A stretch of 64,000 nucleotides of DNA, taken from positions 1 to 64,000 of the forward strand of contig CAZTJF010000017.1 in the NCBI GenBank assembly GCA_964613805.1. Reading direction: 5' to 3'. Positions 8,345 through 17,945 of this stretch are shown piece by piece. The translations under genes and the position numbers were made by a program. The notes under the pieces are model-generated. The model made no database searches. It saw nothing but the letters and a program-made list of their open reading frames with translations, and was not told the origin of the DNA. The stretch's first letter is position 1. The number at the start of each line of letters is the position of its first letter. This DNA comes from XYD12-FULL-36-8 sp964613805 (GTDB lineage Bacteria > Bacteroidota > Ignavibacteria > Ignavibacteriales > Ignavibacteriaceae).

Positions 8345-11300
8345 ATGTCCTTTAGAATTCAAGAAAATGCAATGCGGGATATAGATAGTTTAACAATAAG
8401 TTTAGCTAGCCCTGATAATATTCTTACGCGATCTTATGGCGAGGTTACAAAACCTGAAACAATCAATTATAGGTCTTATCGTCCTGAAAAAGACGGCTTG
8501 TTTTGTGAAAAAATATTTGGACCCACACGGGATTGGGAATGTTATTGCGGTAAATACAAAAGAATACGATATAAGGGAATTATTTGCGATAGGTGCGGTG
8601 TAGAGGTAACTCAAAAGAGTGTTCGTCGTGAAAGAATGGGTCATATTGGTTTAGCTGTACCAGTAGTTCATATTTGGTTTTTCCGCGCTCAGCCCTCGAA
8701 AATTGGTAATATAATTGGGCTAAGTTTAAAGGAAATTGAGAAGGTTATTTATTACGAATCTTACATCGTGCTGAATCCAGGTCCAACCGGGTTAAATAAA
8801 AATGATTTGATTTCTGAAGATCAATACTACGAAGTTATAAATTCCTTACCTGCTGGAAATGAAAAGCTTGACGACGAGGATCCCAAGAAATTTGTTGCAA
8901 GAATAGGTGGCGATGCGGTCAAAGAAATCTTAAAGAAAATTGATGTTGAAAAACTATCAAAAGAATTAAGAGATCAACTGGTCGAAGAAACCTCTCAACA
9001 AAAAAAAGCAGACTTGTTAAAAAGATTAAGAGTCCTTGAAGCTTTCAAAGAAGCCGACGGAAAAATTCCAAATCGTCCGGAATGGATGGTACTCAGTTAT
9101 ATTCCTGTTATTCCTCCAGAATTAAGACCGCTGGTTCCCCTTGAAGGAGGTCGCTTTGCTACTTCAGATCTTAATGATTTGTATCGCAGGGTTATCATTA
9201 GAAATAATCGCCTGAAGAGATTAATTGATATTAAAGCACCAGAAGTAATTCTTAGAAACGAAAAAAGAATGCTTCAGGAAGCTGTTGATGCTTTGTTCGA
9301 TAACTCAAGAAGAGGAAGTGCGGTCAGAAGTGACAGTAATCGTCCTCTCAAATCTCTTAGCGATATGTTAAAGGGTAAACAAGGACGCTTCAGGCAGAAT
9401 TTACTCGGTAAACGAGTAGACTACTCAGGTAGATCTGTAATTGTAGTTGGACCTGAGTTAAAGCTTCATCAATGTGGTTTACCAAAAGATATGGCTGTTG
9501 AATTGTTCAAGCCATTTATCATTAGAAAATTACTTGACAGAGGTCACAACAAAACCGTAAAAAGTGCACGAAAAGTTGTTGATAGAAAAGATCCAATCAT
9601 TTGGGATATTTTAGAAAAAATTATTGCTGGACATCCAATCCTTCTTAATCGTGCTCCAACTCTTCATAGGTTGGGAATACAAGCATTTCAACCCGTATTA
9701 ATTGATGGAAGAGCTATTCAACTTCATCCAATGGTTTGTACTGCTTTTAATGCAGACTTTGATGGTGACCAAATGGCTGTTCACGTACCTTTGTCTTATG
9801 AAGCACAGCTTGAAGCAGCGTTGTTAATGTTAAGCTCTCATAACATATTATCGCCTCAAAATGGAAGCCCTATAGTTGTTCCAACTCAGGATATTGTTTT
9901 AGGATGCTATTACTTGACTAAAGTTCGTGATGGTGGAAAAGGCGAGGGTTCAGTTTTCGGTTCGCCTGAAGAAGCAATAATTGCATACAATTCAAAGGCA
10001 GTCGGTTTACATTCCCGAGTGAAAGTTCGCGTTGACTCACAAATGATTGAGACAACTGTTGGTAGAGTTATTTTCAATCAGATTGTACCCAAAGAAATGG
10101 GATTCTTCAATCAGCTGTTGATAAAGAAAACCTTTGGTGGTTTTATTGGACAGATGTTTATGAAACTGGGTAATAAAGTCACAGCAAAATTCTTAGATGA
10201 CTTGAAGGATACAGGATTTCGATATGCTACTGCTGGCGGTTTATCGGTTAGCTATGCTGATATGGTTATTCCTGAAGAGAAGGAAAATTTAATTACCAAA
10301 GCCAATAAAAAAGTTGAATCAATATTAAATGAACATGAGCAAGGTGTAATTACAGATGCCGAACGCTACAATAAGATTATTGACGTTTGGACTCACACGA
10401 CAAATGACGTTGCTCGTGTATTGATGGATAAAATTAAAGCTCACAATCAGGGATTTAACTCGCTTCATATGATGGTTGATTCAGGTGCAAGAGGTTCACA
10501 AGAACAAGTACGACAGCTTGCAGGCATGCGTGGATTGATGATGAAACCTCAGAAAACATTATCAGGGCAAGCAGGTGAAATTATTGAGAATCCGATTGTC
10601 GCGAATTTCAAAGAAGGACTTTCAGTACTTGAATATTTTATTTCTACTCACGGTGCTCGTAAAGGGTTAGCAGATACAGCATTAAAGACTGCAGATGCTG
10701 GATATCTTACCAGAAGACTTGTTGACGTTTCACAGGATGTTATTATAAGTGAAATAGACTGTGGAACTATTCTGGGTATTCAGGTCACTGCATTAAAGGA
10801 TGTTGAATTGGAAAGAGAACCTCTTGCAGAAAGAATTACTGGTCGAACAGCACAGGAGGATGTATTCGATCCCCGAACGGATGAAATTATAATTCAATCC
10901 GGGGAGATGATAACAGAAGAAATTGCGGAAAAAATTGAAGATGCAAACATTGATTCAGTTTACATCCGAACAGTTCTAACCTGCGAGTCAAGGAGAGGTG
11001 TTTGCGCTAAATGTTACGGTCGAAATCTTACAAATGGAAAAATTGTCGAAATCGGTGAAGCTGTAGGAATTATTGCGGCACAATCAATTGGTGAACCTGG
11101 TACACAGCTAACATTAAGAACATTTCACCTTGGCGGTACTTCTTCTCGTATAGCAAGCCAATCTCAAGTCGAAACCAACGTTGAAGGAACTATAAGATTT
11201 GAGAAAATTTCTTATGTGGAAAAATCGGATTTCATGGGAAAAGTAAAAGTTGTTACTGGCCGACGCGGAGTAATTGGAATTTTTGATGAGAACAACAGAC

Positions 11301-12577
11301 AAATTAAAAAATATGATGTTCCTTACGGAGCAGATTTGGTGGTTAGTGATGGCAGTTATGTTAAGAAGCGTACACCTCTTTACAATCACGATCCGTACAA
11401 TACTGTTATTCTTTCAGATATTGGGGGTAAAGTTAAGTTTGTGGATTTAGTTGACGGAATTACATTACAGCAGGTAACCGATGAACAAACAGGTCACGTC
11501 CAAAAAGTTGTTATAGATTCCAAAGATAAAAATCGTACGCCTTCAATTCTGATCGAAACTGATGATGGAGAAAAGAAAACTTTTCACATTCCAACTCGTG
11601 CTTATCTATCAGTGGATGAAGGTGAGTCAATTGATGCTGGTACAATTCTGGCAAAGATTTCAAAGCAAACCGTAAAAAGTAGGGATATTACCGGAGGTCT
11701 ACCTAGAGTAACTGAGTTGTTTGAAGCAAGAAGTCCACAGGATCCTGCAATTGTTTCCGAAATAGAAGGCACTATAAAATTTGGTCCGCGCAAAAAAGGA
11801 ACACGGGAAATTATCGTTACAGCGCCTGATGGTTCTGACGAGAAAAAATATGGAGTTCCTCTTGGAAAACATATTCTTGTTCAGGAAAATGATGAAATTC
11901 CTGCCGGTGAAAAAATTACGGACGGACCAATAAATCCACACGATATTCTAAAAATTAAAGGAACAAGTGCAGTTCAAGAATATCTGGTAAATGAAATTCA
12001 AGATGTTTACAGATTACAGGGTGTCAAAATTAATGATAAGCATATTGAGGTGATTGTTCGCCAGATGCTTCAAAAAATTAAAATTGTTTCGCCAGGCGAC
12101 ACTAAATTTCTTGAAGAGGATATCGTTGACCGAAATGAATTCATTGAAGAAAATAACAAAATTATGTCTATGGGTTTTGTATTAGAAAAAGGTGATTCAA
12201 GATTAAAAGAAGCTCAATTAATTCCTCGCAGCAAACTTAGGGAAATTAATTCCGAGTTGAAGAAAAAATCCAAAGAGCACGTAGATTTTAGAGATGCTTA
12301 TCCGGCAACATTTGAACACATACTGTTAGGAATAACTCAAGCTGCTCTTTCTACTGAAAGTTTCATTTCAGCTGCGTCATTCCAGGAAACGACAAAAGTA
12401 CTTGCAAATGCAGCTACTGAAGCCAAAGTTGATTATTTGCTTGGTCTTAAAGAGAATGTTGTTATGGGTCATTTAATTCCAGCGGGTACAGGATTGAAAA
12501 AATATCGGAATATCTTGCTAAAATCTGAAGAATTAATTGAGGAAGTACAAGAAGACGAGAAAGTTCAAAGCAGATAG
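8345..12577 (+). CDS. rpoC: DNA-directed RNA polymerase subunit beta'
   Basis: The 1410-residue protein has the N-terminal zinc-binding cluster at about 64-87 (CYCGKYKR...ICDRCGVEV), the Mg-chelating NADFDGDQM near 465, the bridge/trigger-loop region (GARGSQEQVRQLAGMRGLM, then ARKGLADTALKTADAGYLTRRLVDV) and a second zinc cluster (CESRRGVCAKCYG). It forms the catalytic core with RpoB and with RpoA at 30372. It begins with ATG 8345 after AGGAGA. A new promoter follows before rpsL. Confidence 0.98.
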   Translation: MSFRIQENAMRDIDSLTISLASPDNILTRSYGEVTKPETINYRSYRPEKDGLFCEKIFGPTRDWECYCGKYKRIRYKGIICDRCGVEVTQKSVRRERMGHIGLAVPVVHIWFFRAQPSKIGNIIGLSLKEIEKVIYYESYIVLNPGPTGLNKNDLISEDQYYEVINSLPAGNEKLDDEDPKKFVARIGGDAVKEILKKIDVEKLSKELRDQLVEETSQQKKADLLKRLRVLEAFKEADGKIPNRPEWMVLSYIPVIPPELRPLVPLEGGRFATSDLNDLYRRVIIRNNRLKRLIDIKAPEVILRNEKRMLQEAVDALFDNSRRGSAVRSDSNRPLKSLSDMLKGKQGRFRQNLLGKRVDYSGRSVIVVGPELKLHQCGLPKDMAVELFKPFIIRKLLDRGHNKTVKSARKVVDRKDPIIWDILEKIIAGHPILLNRAPTLHRLGIQAFQPVLIDGRAIQLHPMVCTAFNADFDGDQMAVHVPLSYEAQLEAALLMLSSHNILSPQNGSPIVVPTQDIVLGCYYLTKVRDGGKGEGSVFGSPEEAIIAYNSKAVGLHSRVKVRVDSQMIETTVGRVIFNQIVPKEMGFFNQLLIKKTFGGFIGQMFMKLGNKVTAKFLDDLKDTGFRYATAGGLSVSYADMVIPEEKENLITKANKKVESILNEHEQGVITDAERYNKIIDVWTHTTNDVARVLMDKIKAHNQGFNSLHMMVDSGARGSQEQVRQLAGMRGLMMKPQKTLSGQAGEIIENPIVANFKEGLSVLEYFISTHGARKGLADTALKTADAGYLTRRLVDVSQDVIISEIDCGTILGIQVTALKDVELEREPLAERITGRTAQEDVFDPRTDEIIIQSGEMITEEIAEKIEDANIDSVYIRTVLTCESRRGVCAKCYGRNLTNGKIVEIGEAVGIIAAQSIGEPGTQLTLRTFHLGGTSSRIASQSQVETNVEGTIRFEKISYVEKSDFMGKVKVVTGRRGVIGIFDENNRQIKKYDVPYGADLVVSDGSYVKKRTPLYNHDPYNTVILSDIGGKVKFVDLVDGITLQQVTDEQTGHVQKVVIDSKDKNRTPSILIETDDGEKKTFHIPTRAYLSVDEGESIDAGTILAKISKQTVKSRDITGGLPRVTELFEARSPQDPAIVSEIEGTIKFGPRKKGTREIIVTAPDGSDEKKYGVPLGKHILVQENDEIPAGEKITDGPINPHDILKIKGTSAVQEYLVNEIQDVYRLQGVKINDKHIEVIVRQMLQKIKIVSPGDTKFLEEDIVDRNEFIEENNKIMSMGFVLEKGDSRLKEAQLIPRSKLREINSELKKKSKEHVDFRDAYPATFEHILLGITQAALSTESFISAASFQETTKVLANAATEAKVDYLLGLKENVVMGHLIPAGTGLKKYRNILLKSEELIEEVQEDEKVQSR

Positions 12578-12616
12578 ACAGTTGAAATAGTGCCATTATT
12601 TAAATTGGATATTTTC

Positions 12617-12645
12617 TTGACAAATTTTTGATTAAAAAGTATATT
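12617..12645 (+). promoter_or_regulatory. Near-consensus sigma-70 promoter of the str operon
   Basis: TTGACA (12617-12622) and TATATT (12640-12645) are separated by exactly 17 bases in the 108-base gap after rpoC. Transcription would begin near 12652, giving a short leader to rpsL at 12686. This is the best match to the classical sigma-70 consensus that I found in the window. Confidence 0.7.
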
Positions 12646-12685
12646 TCCAGACTATTTTTTTTCGATTCTTTAAATAAGGTGAAAA

Positions 12686-13063
12686 GTGCCAACAATTAAC
12701 CAATTAGTGCGAAAAGGCAGAGTTCAAATTCTATCAAAAAATAAAGCGCCGGCTTTGGATGCTTGTCCTCAAAAAAGAGGAGTGTGTACCAGAGTTTATA
12801 CAACAACTCCTAAAAAGCCCAATTCTGCGCTAAGAAAAGTTGCTAGAGTAAGACTAACTAATGGAATTGAGGTTACATCTTATATACCTGGTGAAGGACA
12901 TAATCTTCAAGAGCATTCTATAGTTCTTATTAGAGGTGGAAGAGTTAAAGATCTTCCAGGTGTTCGTTATCACATTATTCGCGGAACACTTGATACAAGT
13001 GGTGTTGAGGATCGGAAAAAAGGAAGATCGAAATATGGAGCTAAAAAACCAAAAGCAAAATAG
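12686..13063 (+). CDS. rpsL: Small ribosomal subunit protein uS12
   Basis: The 125-residue protein starts with a GTG at 12686 (PTINQLVRKGR, the conserved N-terminus) and ends with a lysine-rich tail. It has PALDACPQKRGVCTRVYTTTPKKPNSALRK and a later GGRVKDLPGVRYH; both lysine positions linked to streptomycin response are the ordinary sensitive type. S12 monitors codon-anticodon pairing in the decoding centre. It is the first gene of the str operon; rpsG follows after three bases. Confidence 0.98.
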   Translation: MPTINQLVRKGRVQILSKNKAPALDACPQKRGVCTRVYTTTPKKPNSALRKVARVRLTNGIEVTSYIPGEGHNLQEHSIVLIRGGRVKDLPGVRYHIIRGTLDTSGVEDRKKGRSKYGAKKPKAK

Positions 13064-13066
13064 TTT

Positions 13067-13534
13067 ATGAGAAAAAAAAGAGCAGAAAAAAGATTTATTA
13101 AACCTGATCCAAAATTTAACGAAGTTCTTGTCGCTAAATTTATTAATAGTTTGATGTATGATGGAAAAAAATCTACCGTACGTGAAATGGTTTATGGTGC
13201 ATTTGACTTGATTGAGGAGAGAACTAAAAAACCTGGTGTAGAAGTTTTCAAAAAAGCAATTGAAAACACTGCTCCATTAATTGAAGTACGCAGTAGAAGA
13301 GTTGGCGGTGCAACATATCAAGTCCCTACAGAAGTAAGACCTGAAAGAAGAATTGCATTAGCAATGAGATGGATTAAAACTTATGCAAGACAAAGAAACG
13401 AAAAATCAATGTCGCTTAGATTAGCTTCCGAGTTAATTTCTGCATCAAGTGGTGAAGGTTCTGCTGTAAAGAAAAAAGAAGATACACATAAAATGGCTGA
13501 AGCGAATAAAGCATTCGCTCACTTTAAATGGTAA
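13067..13534 (+). CDS. rpsG: Small ribosomal subunit protein uS7
   Basis: The 155-residue protein has the S7 pattern: KFINSLMYDGKKSTVREMVYGA, ENTAPLIEVRSRRVGGATYQVPTEVRPERR, and the C-terminal MAEANKAFAHFKW. S7 nucleates assembly of the 30S head. The start codon follows the rpsL stop by three bases and no good ribosome binding site is visible, so translation is probably coupled to rpsL. Confidence 0.98.
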   Translation: MRKKRAEKRFIKPDPKFNEVLVAKFINSLMYDGKKSTVREMVYGAFDLIEERTKKPGVEVFKKAIENTAPLIEVRSRRVGGATYQVPTEVRPERRIALAMRWIKTYARQRNEKSMSLRLASELISASSGEGSAVKKKEDTHKMAEANKAFAHFKW

Positions 13535-13559
13535 ATAGAGACGAAGAAAAAGATTTAGA

Positions 13560-15659
13560 ATGGCAGTTAGTACAAAAATAGATAGAGTTAGAAACATTGG
13601 GATTATGGCGCATATTGACGCTGGTAAGACGACTACGACTGAAAGAATTTTATTCTATACTGGTAAAACACATAGGTTGGGTGAGGTGCATGATGGTGCG
13701 GCTACTATGGACTGGATGGAACAAGAAAAAGAACGCGGCATCACGATTACAAGCGCGGCTACAACTTGTTTTTGGGCAGATCATCAAATAAATATTATTG
13801 ATACTCCGGGTCACGTTGACTTTACAGTTGAAGTTGAGAGATCACTCAGAGTTTTAGATGGAGCTGTGGCTTTATTTTGTGCTGTGGGCGGTGTAGAACC
13901 ACAATCGGAAACTGTCTGGAGACAAGCAGATAAATATAAAGTACCCAGAATTGCATTTGTTAATAAAATGGATAGAACTGGAGCAGATTTTTATCATGCT
14001 GTTCAAATGATGAGAGAGAGATTGGGTGCGAACGCAATTCCAATTAATCTTCCAATTGGTGAAGGTGATCTGTTCACTGGTGTAATTGATCTGATTTCAT
14101 TCAAAGCAAGAATGTATCACGGAGACACGCTTGGGGTTACATTTGATGATATGGATATTCCTCATGATTTGCTTGAAAATGCAAATAAGTACCGTACACA
14201 AATGCTTGAAGCAGTATCTGATATTGATGATAAATTGTTAGAAAAATATCTTGATGGAAAAGTAATTAGCGAAAAAGAAATTAAAACCGTTTTAAGAAAA
14301 GCTACAATTGATTTAAAAATTGTTCCTGTTTTATGCGGTTCTTCTTTCAAGAATAAAGGTGTGCAACAGTTATTAGACTGTGTAGTTGATTTACTTCCAG
14401 CTCCAATTGATTTTAAGGAGATAGAAGCTCATCACATTGGGATAAATGATTTAGTGATGAGAAAGATTGATGAGAAAGAAAAGTTTACAGCTCTGGCATT
14501 CAAGATAATGAATGATCCTTTTGTAGGAAAGTTGACATTTTTCAGGGTTTATACAGGGACTTTAAAATCAGGTTCTTATATTTTTAATGCCGTTAGTGGA
14601 AAGAAAGAAAGAATCAGTCGTCTTCTTCAAATGCACGCTAATCATCGAGTGGACATTAATGAAGTTAAAGCAGGTGATATTGGCGCGGCGGTAGGATTAA
14701 AATTTACGAAAACAGGAGATACTTTATGTTCCGAAGATGAACCTGTTGTTTTAGAGAAGATCATATTTCCTGAGCCTGTTATCCAGATTGCTATCGAACC
14801 TAAAACCAAAGCAGATCAGGATAAATTGTCTGAATCACTCTCAAAATTATCTGACGAAGATCCAACTTTTAGGGTAAAGGTTGATGAAGAAACCGGTCAA
14901 ACACTTATTAGCGGAATGGGAGAGCTTCATCTCGAAATTTTAGTTGATCGAATGAAAAGGGAGTTTAAGGTTGAAGCAAATGTAGGTAAACCACAGGTTG
15001 CTTATCGCGAAACTATTACTCAAAAAGTAGATTCTGAAGGTAAATTTATTAAGCAATCAGGCGGACGAGGAAAATACGGACATGTTTGGATTGAACTCAT
15101 GCCTAATGAATCTGGTAAAGGTTATGAATTTGTTAACGGTATAGTTGGCGGTGTTGTTCCTAAGGAATATATTCCCTCTGTTTCAGCGGGAATTCAAGAA
15201 GCTATGCGTAATGGAGTGGTAGCTGGATTTCCTGTCGTAGATATTAAAGCAAGAATTTTTGACGGTTCTTTTCACGATGTAGATTCTGACGAAATTTCTT
15301 TCAAAGTTGCAGGTTCTATTGCATTTAAGGAAGGTGCAAAAAAAGCAAAACCTATACTTCTCGAACCTATTATGGATGTTGAGGTAGTGACTCCTGAGGA
15401 ATATCTCGGAGATGTTATGGGTGACCTAAATTCTCGTCGTGGAAAGATTGAAGGTTTTTCTGCAAGAAAAGATGCACAGGTAATTAAAGCTACCGTACCA
15501 CTTGCAGAGATGTTTGGTTATGCAACAATTTTAAGATCTATGACGCAGGGCAGAGCTATTTTCACAATGCAATTTTTGCGTTACTCGGAAGTTCCTAGAA
15601 GTATTGCAGATGAAATTGCAGAAAAATCGCTCGGCAAAAAAGCAGCAACTACTGCTTAA
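13560..15659 (+). CDS. fusA: Elongation factor G
   Basis: The 699-residue GTPase drives translocation. It has the P-loop AHIDAGKTTTTERI (about 17-30), the switch II DTPGHVDFTVEVERSLR, the NKMDR specificity motif, and domain IV (GGRGKYGHVWIEL). It uses the full five-domain arrangement. It lies in the str operon between rpsG and tuf. I see nothing suggesting the EF-G2 paralog; context supports the main translational factor. Confidence 0.97.
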   Translation: MAVSTKIDRVRNIGIMAHIDAGKTTTTERILFYTGKTHRLGEVHDGAATMDWMEQEKERGITITSAATTCFWADHQINIIDTPGHVDFTVEVERSLRVLDGAVALFCAVGGVEPQSETVWRQADKYKVPRIAFVNKMDRTGADFYHAVQMMRERLGANAIPINLPIGEGDLFTGVIDLISFKARMYHGDTLGVTFDDMDIPHDLLENANKYRTQMLEAVSDIDDKLLEKYLDGKVISEKEIKTVLRKATIDLKIVPVLCGSSFKNKGVQQLLDCVVDLLPAPIDFKEIEAHHIGINDLVMRKIDEKEKFTALAFKIMNDPFVGKLTFFRVYTGTLKSGSYIFNAVSGKKERISRLLQMHANHRVDINEVKAGDIGAAVGLKFTKTGDTLCSEDEPVVLEKIIFPEPVIQIAIEPKTKADQDKLSESLSKLSDEDPTFRVKVDEETGQTLISGMGELHLEILVDRMKREFKVEANVGKPQVAYRETITQKVDSEGKFIKQSGGRGKYGHVWIELMPNESGKGYEFVNGIVGGVVPKEYIPSVSAGIQEAMRNGVVAGFPVVDIKARIFDGSFHDVDSDEISFKVAGSIAFKEGAKKAKPILLEPIMDVEVVTPEEYLGDVMGDLNSRRGKIEGFSARKDAQVIKATVPLAEMFGYATILRSMTQGRAIFTMQFLRYSEVPRSIADEIAEKSLGKKAATTA

Positions 15660-15704
15660 ATAATCGAAAACTATTATAGAAAACAAAATAAAAAGGAGAA
15701 TTAG

Positions 15705-16910
15705 ATGGCAAAAGAAAAATTTGACCGGAGTAAGCCGCACGTTAACGTAGGAACCATTGGGCACGTAGATCATGGGAAAACCACCTTAACCGCTGCCATC
15801 ACAATGGCTCTAGCGAAAAAAGGCTTATCACAAATTAGAACTTTCGACAGTATTGATAATGCCCCTGAAGAAAGAGAAAGAGGTATTACAATTGCTACTG
15901 CGCATGTTGAGTATTCAACTGCTAAAAGACATTATGCTCACGTTGACTGTCCAGGACATGCTGATTATGTTAAAAACATGATTACAGGTGCTGCACAGAT
16001 GGACGGTGCTATTCTTGTAGTTGCTGCTACCGATGGTCCTATGCCTCAAACAAGAGAGCATATTCTTCTCGCCCGTCAGGTGGGTGTGCCTAAAATAGTG
16101 GTCTTCTTAAATAAAGTTGATATGGTTGATGATCCAGAGTTAATTGACTTGGTAGAGGAAGAATTAAGAGACCTTTTAACATTATATGAATTTCCTGGTA
16201 AAGAAATTCCTATCATACGAGGATCAGCTCTTAAAGCATTGGAAGCTGGTACGAGCAATGCAAGTCCAGATGATCCAAGATACACCTGCGTATGGGAACT
16301 TATGGATGCAGTTGATAACTATATTCCAATACCTCAGCGTGATACTGACAAACCATTTTTAATGCCAGTGGAAGATGTTTTCTCAATTACTGGGAGAGGT
16401 ACTGTTGCTACAGGGCGAGTTGAAAGAGGTCAAATTAAACTTGCTGAAGAAGTTGAACTGATTGGTCTTGGTGTTCATAAAAAAACTGTTGTTACCGGTA
16501 TCGAAATGTTTAGGAAAGAACTTGATTCAGCAATGGCAGGAGATAATGCTGGAATTTTATTAAGAGGTGTGGATAAAAATGAAATTGAAAGAGGAATGGT
16601 TCTAGCTAAAACTGGAAGTATTACTCCTCACAAAAAATTTGAAGGTAAAGTCTACATTCTTTCAAAAGAAGAAGGTGGACGACATACTCCATTTTTTAAC
16701 GGATACAGACCACAATTCTATTTCAGAACAACTGACGTTACAGGTGTTGCATCGTTACCAGAGGGAACTGAAATGGTTATGCCTGGCGATAGTGTTACAC
16801 TTAAAATTGATTTAATTTCCGAAATCGCTATGGAAGAAGGATTGAAGTTCGCTATTCGTGAAGGTGGTCGAACAGTCGGCGCTGGTTTCGTAACAAAAAT
16901 TATTGAATAA
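15705..16910 (+). CDS. tuf: Elongation factor Tu
   Basis: The 401-residue protein starts MAKEKFDRSKPHVNVGTIGHVDHGKTT and carries the switch motifs ERERGITIA and DCPGHADYVKNMITGAAQMDG, NKVDMVDD, and a C-terminal GGRTVGAGFVTKIIE. It delivers aminoacyl-tRNAs to the ribosome. It has a strong AAGGAGAA binding site. It is the only tuf in the window; the common second copy next to tRNA-Thr/tRNA-Trp is absent here. A hairpin terminator follows. Confidence 0.98.
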   Translation: MAKEKFDRSKPHVNVGTIGHVDHGKTTLTAAITMALAKKGLSQIRTFDSIDNAPEERERGITIATAHVEYSTAKRHYAHVDCPGHADYVKNMITGAAQMDGAILVVAATDGPMPQTREHILLARQVGVPKIVVFLNKVDMVDDPELIDLVEEELRDLLTLYEFPGKEIPIIRGSALKALEAGTSNASPDDPRYTCVWELMDAVDNYIPIPQRDTDKPFLMPVEDVFSITGRGTVATGRVERGQIKLAEEVELIGLGVHKKTVVTGIEMFRKELDSAMAGDNAGILLRGVDKNEIERGMVLAKTGSITPHKKFEGKVYILSKEEGGRHTPFFNGYRPQFYFRTTDVTGVASLPEGTEMVMPGDSVTLKIDLISEIAMEEGLKFAIREGGRTVGAGFVTKIIE

Positions 16911-16929
16911 CATATTGTTTATAAAACAG

Positions 16930-16956
16930 AAAAGGAGTAATGCTCCTTTTTTGTTT
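16930..16956 (+). terminator. Hairpin terminator between tuf and rpsJ
   Basis: AAAAGGAG (16930-16937) and CTCCTTTT (16943-16950) form an 8-bp stem around TAATG, followed by TTGTTT. It separates the str and S10 gene groups. Only 26 bases lie between it and rpsJ and I see no promoter there, so readthrough probably continues and this lowers the S10 group relative to tuf. Confidence 0.65.
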
Positions 16957-16982
16957 GAAATTTCTTAGAAGGAGATCTTTAA

Positions 16983-17291
16983 GTGCCCGGACAGAAAATT
17001 AGGATCAAATTAAAATCGTATGATCATATTTTGATTGATAAATCAGCGGAAAAAATTATAAAAACTGTAAGAAGTACAGGTGCAGTTGTTTCTGGACCAG
17101 TTCCACTTCCTACGAGGAAAACCATATACACTGTCTTACGATCTCCTCATGTTGATAAAAAGTCAAGGGAACAATTTGAAATTCGTGCGCACAAAAGAAT
17201 TATTGATATTCACAATTCGAACAACAAAACCGTCGATTCGTTAAGTAAGTTAGATATACCGGCGGGTGTTGATATTGAAATTAAGCTTTAA
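16983..17291 (+). CDS. rpsJ: Small ribosomal subunit protein uS10
   Basis: The 102-residue protein has the S10 sequence: IRIKLKSYDHILIDKSAEKI, GPVPLPTRKTIYTVLRSPHVDKKSREQFE and HKRIIDI. S10 is a head protein of the 30S subunit and also the NusE partner in antitermination complexes. It starts with GTG 16983 after AGAAGGAGA. It is the first gene of the S10 operon. Confidence 0.98.
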   Translation: MPGQKIRIKLKSYDHILIDKSAEKIIKTVRSTGAVVSGPVPLPTRKTIYTVLRSPHVDKKSREQFEIRAHKRIIDIHNSNNKTVDSLSKLDIPAGVDIEIKL

Positions 17292-17308
17292 GGAAAAATG
17301 GTGCTAAA

Positions 17309-17932
17309 ATGTCCGGTTTAATAGGTCAAAAAATAGGAATGACGAGCGTTTACAATGAACATGGAGATCTTGTCCCTGTTAGTGTAATCAAAGCCGGTCC
17401 TTGCAAAATTGTTTCTATCCGAACTAAAGAAAAAGATGGCTACTTTGCTCTTCAACTTGGTTTTGGTGAAAAGAAGGAGAAGAGAGTTTCAAAACCGGTT
17501 TTAGGTCAACTAAAAAAGAATAATTTGACTCCTGTGAAAGTGCTAAAAGAATTCAAATTTCCTTCTGAACAGGAATTCAAAGTTGGTGATGAGATAGATG
17601 TGAAGATATTCTCCGAGGGTGAAAAGATTAAAGTTAGAGGAAGAAGTAAGGGTAAAGGTTTTCAAGGTGTAATGAGACGTCATGGCTTCGGTGGAGTTGG
17701 TGGAACTACTCATGGACAAAGTGATAGATTACGCGCTCCTGGTTCTATAGGAGCAAGCTCTTATCCATCCAGAGTCTTCAAGGGTCAGAGAATGGCGGGA
17801 CGATTAGGATATGAGAATGTTACGATTTCTAAGTTGAAAATATTTAAAATTATTCCCGAACAAAACCTAATTCTAATTAAGGGCGCTGTTCCTGGAGCAA
17901 TAAATTCAATTGTTGAATTGTTAAAGAGTTAA
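17309..17932 (+). CDS. rplC: Large ribosomal subunit protein uL3
   Basis: The 207-residue protein starts at ATG 17309 (MSGLIGQKIGMTSVYNEHGDLVPVSVI). The long internal loop that reaches the peptidyl transferase centre is present (GFQGVMRRHGFGGVGGTTHGQSDRLRAPGSIG). It is an early assembly protein of the 50S subunit. It sits 17 bases after rpsJ and 13 before rplD. Confidence 0.98.
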   Translation: MSGLIGQKIGMTSVYNEHGDLVPVSVIKAGPCKIVSIRTKEKDGYFALQLGFGEKKEKRVSKPVLGQLKKNNLTPVKVLKEFKFPSEQEFKVGDEIDVKIFSEGEKIKVRGRSKGKGFQGVMRRHGFGGVGGTTHGQSDRLRAPGSIGASSYPSRVFKGQRMAGRLGYENVTISKLKIFKIIPEQNLILIKGAVPGAINSIVELLKS

Positions 17933-17945
17933 TGCTGGATGTAAA

